7,818 nucleotides of DNA, taken from NCBI GenBank assembly GCA_938045195.1, contig CALINC010000036.1:1-7818 (forward strand), written 5' to 3'. Positions 6,443 through 7,818 of the stretch are shown one piece after another. The stretch is from an uncultured Treponema sp. (GTDB lineage: Bacteria > Spirochaetota > Spirochaetia > Treponematales > Treponemataceae). Positions within the stretch are counted from its first letter, which is position 1; each line of letters begins with the position of its first letter. A program made the position numbers and the translations under genes. A model generated the notes under the pieces. It searched no databases and was not told the origin of the DNA. It saw only the letters and a program-made list of their open reading frames with translations.

Positions 6443-7331
6443 AAAGCAAATCCTCTAAATTAGGCTCTTCATACTTTATATTTGCATTAAGCTCGGCAAG
6501 TGTTTTACTTACGGAATCAGCTTGATTTCTTTTTAATAAATAACGCCTATCACCTGTTAAAGTTTCATCGGTTTTTTTAATATCAAATAGTTTACAATCC
6601 AATTCAACATTTGTCGTCAAACTTGTATATTTGTCAAGATACTCATCCAACTGAAGACGGTTCATTTCAAAAAGCTTTTTACCGTTCGCAATTAAAATAA
6701 TTTTGCTGCATAGTTTTTGCATGTCCAAAATATCGTGAGTAGTAATTATGATTGAAATATTTTTACTTAATGCCAGATTTTGAAGAATATTCCGCAGCGT
6801 CCTTTTACCTTCTATATCCAGACCTAAAGAAGGTTCATCCAAAATAAGCAGGGACGGCTCATAAATTAAAATACATAAAAGTTCGGCACGAATTTTTTGT
6901 CCCAAAGAAAGAGTTGCCGTTTTATTATTTAGAAAATCTTTACACCCTAAAATGTCTGAAAATTTTTTTATATTATCTTGATAAATATCATTGGGTATTT
7001 TATACATTGCCTTAAAAAGTTTTATTGTTTCAATTACAGGAAGATGATAAATCAGGTTGGATTTACCTCCGAGAAAAACACCAAGTTTCTTTTTATCTTG
7101 ATAAGAAAATTTAAGAGGATTTTTATTAAAAACCTTGACTTCTCCGCTTGTGGGTTTTATAATCCCTAAGAGCATTTTTATAATCGTACTTTTGCCGGCC
7201 CCATTGGGTCCGAGAAGCCCTAATATTTCGCCGCAATTCAGTTTTAATGAAAAGCCTTCAACAGCGTAATCTTCCCTCATCTTATATTTTTTGGAAAGAG
7301 ATTCTGCGTAGATAATTTGTTCCAAGGACAT
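6426..7331 (-). CDS. ABC transporter ATP-binding protein (COG4586-like)
   Basis: ATPase of 301 residues that powers the two adjacent permeases. Motifs in order: Walker A GPNGAGKST (41-49), signature LSLGQKIRAEL (141-151, the LSLGQ form usual in this group), Walker B LLILDEP (161-167), D-loop SLGLD (168-172) and the H-loop histidine in TTHD (His199). At the Q-loop, where relatives read VVFGQRxQLWWDLP, this protein reads VFLGGKSNLIYHLP (85-98), so the glutamine appears replaced by glycine. A C-terminal extension of about 80 residues after the core may be regulatory or dimerising. The start is the ATG at 7331. An in-frame TTG at 7343 would sit directly against the AAGGGA ribosome site (7344-7349), while the ATG is 12 bases from it. 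It is the first gene of the operon and is AT-rich compared with gatB. Confidence 0.92.
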   Translation of the reverse strand: MSLEQIIYAESLSKKYKMREDYAVEGFSLKLNCGEILGLLGPNGAGKSTIIKMLLGIIKPTSGEVKVFNKNPLKFSYQDKKKLGVFLGGKSNLIYHLPVIETIKLFKAMYKIPNDIYQDNIKKFSDILGCKDFLNNKTATLSLGQKIRAELLCILIYEPSLLILDEPSLGLDIEGKRTLRNILQNLALSKNISIIITTHDILDMQKLCSKIILIANGKKLFEMNRLQLDEYLDKYTSLTTNVELDCKLFDIKKTDETLTGDRRYLLKRNQADSVSKTLAELNANIKYEEPNLEDLLYEYYK

Positions 7332-7367
7332 AAGTTTAATCAATCCCTTATTTTTTAATACTGCATA

Positions 7368-7396
7368 AGTGTATATTATGTATTAAGTAAAATCAA
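7368..7396 (-). promoter_or_regulatory. Candidate promoter of the ABC operon
   Basis: The minus strand carries TTGATT (7391-7396) and TACACT (7368-7373) with 17 bases between. Each matches the vegetative consensus at four of six positions. Transcription would begin near 7361, about 30 bases before the ATG. The region is so AT-rich that other hexamers (for example TATACA at 7370-7375) could serve, so the exact site is uncertain. Confidence 0.33.
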
Positions 7397-7476
7397 GGCT
7401 TCGTATTTTTAAGTATATAACCTAAAAAAATAATTACGTATTTAAAAATGCACCACTTTGTCCTTTTTCATGATAT

Positions 7477-7505
7477 TTGACATATTTTTTAAGAAATGTT
7501 AGGAT
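7477..7505 (+). promoter_or_regulatory. Candidate extended -10 promoter before the toxin remnant
   Basis: Consensus TTGACA (7477-7482), a 17-base spacer ending in TGT (7497-7499) and TAGGAT (7500-7505) form a well-spaced extended -10 promoter on the plus strand. The start would be near 7512, with the remnant's ATG at 7532. This is the best promoter match I found in the window, although the gene behind it is broken. Confidence 0.5.
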
Positions 7506-7531
7506 ATGCTTTTTAATTTTAGCTAGCAAAT

Positions 7532-7818
7532 ATGCAGAAAAAAGTAACATTCTATAAAACTGCTGGCGAAAAATATCCTGTTGCAGAGTTTATATATTAG
7601 CAGCCCAAGAAAGTTACTGTAAAATTTGCATGGATTCTAAAGGCAGTCCAAACTTGAAAAAATCATAATGGTTCCCATCCCAGCTTTATTGATGATGCGT
7701 TTGTACCTATACCGGGTAGCGGAAGAGGTTACCTAATAGAAGAAAATTTAAAAAGATTTTTTTTAGCTCCATTAATTACCGAAGCTTCAATTCACGTAAA
7801 TACGAGCGGTGTATTTAA
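7532..7818 (+). pseudogene. Broken RelE/HigB-like (Gp49-type) toxin gene, running off the window
   Basis: From the ATG at 7532 the reading MQKKVTFYKTAGEKYPVAEF resembles the start of Gp49/HigB-like mRNA-interferase toxins (KxxFYKTAxGKxPVxEFLxSLP). An in-frame TAG at 7598-7600 falls where a Ser would be expected, followed by QPKKVTVKFAWILKAVQT, which still follows the family (xxKVxxKxxWxLKxxxxL), and then a TGA at 7655-7657. After that the frame stays open to the window edge (SHPSFIDDAFVPIPGSGRGY and onward) but no longer resembles the toxin, so it may be unrelated sequence joined by deletion. No ribosome site is visible and no antitoxin gene lies within the window. The family call rests on about 40 residues. 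Confidence 0.55.

Noticed and set aside
7658..7818. Separate new gene in the open stretch after the toxin remnant
   Set aside because: The open frame has no start codon or ribosome site of its own and continues off the window, so it is only noted as part of the remnant.

Overview
The window reads as a low-GC spirochaete chromosome, most likely a Treponema of the T. denticola type. This rests on the feel of the protein sequences, the AT-rich intergenic DNA and the short palindrome at the left edge, so genus is an inference and species is not assignable. Every intact gene lies on the minus strand, so the genes read from right to left.

Right edge (about 7344-7818): a non-coding stretch with a good plus-strand promoter, followed by the decayed start of a RelE/HigB-like (Gp49-type) toxin gene with two in-frame stops. 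Next (7331 to 4900): a compact three-gene ABC-2 transporter operon, one ATPase and two 259-residue six-helix-type permeases, each gene overlapping the next by 17 bases. It resembles the uncharacterised COG4586/COG4587/COG3694 exporter type and is very AT-rich. Between this operon and gatB (about 4385-4899) there is no intact gene. The stretch holds a broken minus-strand gene of unknown family and, next to gatB, two near-identical 24-25 base direct repeats.

Left half (4309 to 96): gatB (Asp/Glu-tRNA amidotransferase subunit B), then a NusG-paralogue antiterminator of the RfaH/LoaP/UpxY kind, then a soluble CapD/FlaA1-type nucleotide-sugar 4,6-dehydratase, then a 213-residue protein that looks like a short-chain dehydrogenase fold stripped of its cofactor and catalytic motifs. 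The first three are tightly packed (13-base gap, then 20-base overlap) and probably co-transcribed. A specialised NusG next to a nucleotide-sugar enzyme suggests a surface-polysaccharide or glycan-modification locus whose transcription is controlled by processive antitermination. gatB appears to be a housekeeping passenger at the head of the operon. The left edge (1-54) is a compact palindromic element with nested hairpins.

No wholly new system could be shown. The most useful leads are the degenerate SDR-like protein beside the dehydratase, the tyrosine at the usual methionine position of the dehydratase, the direct repeats upstream of the gatB promoter, the left-edge palindrome, and the altered Q-loop of the ABC ATPase.
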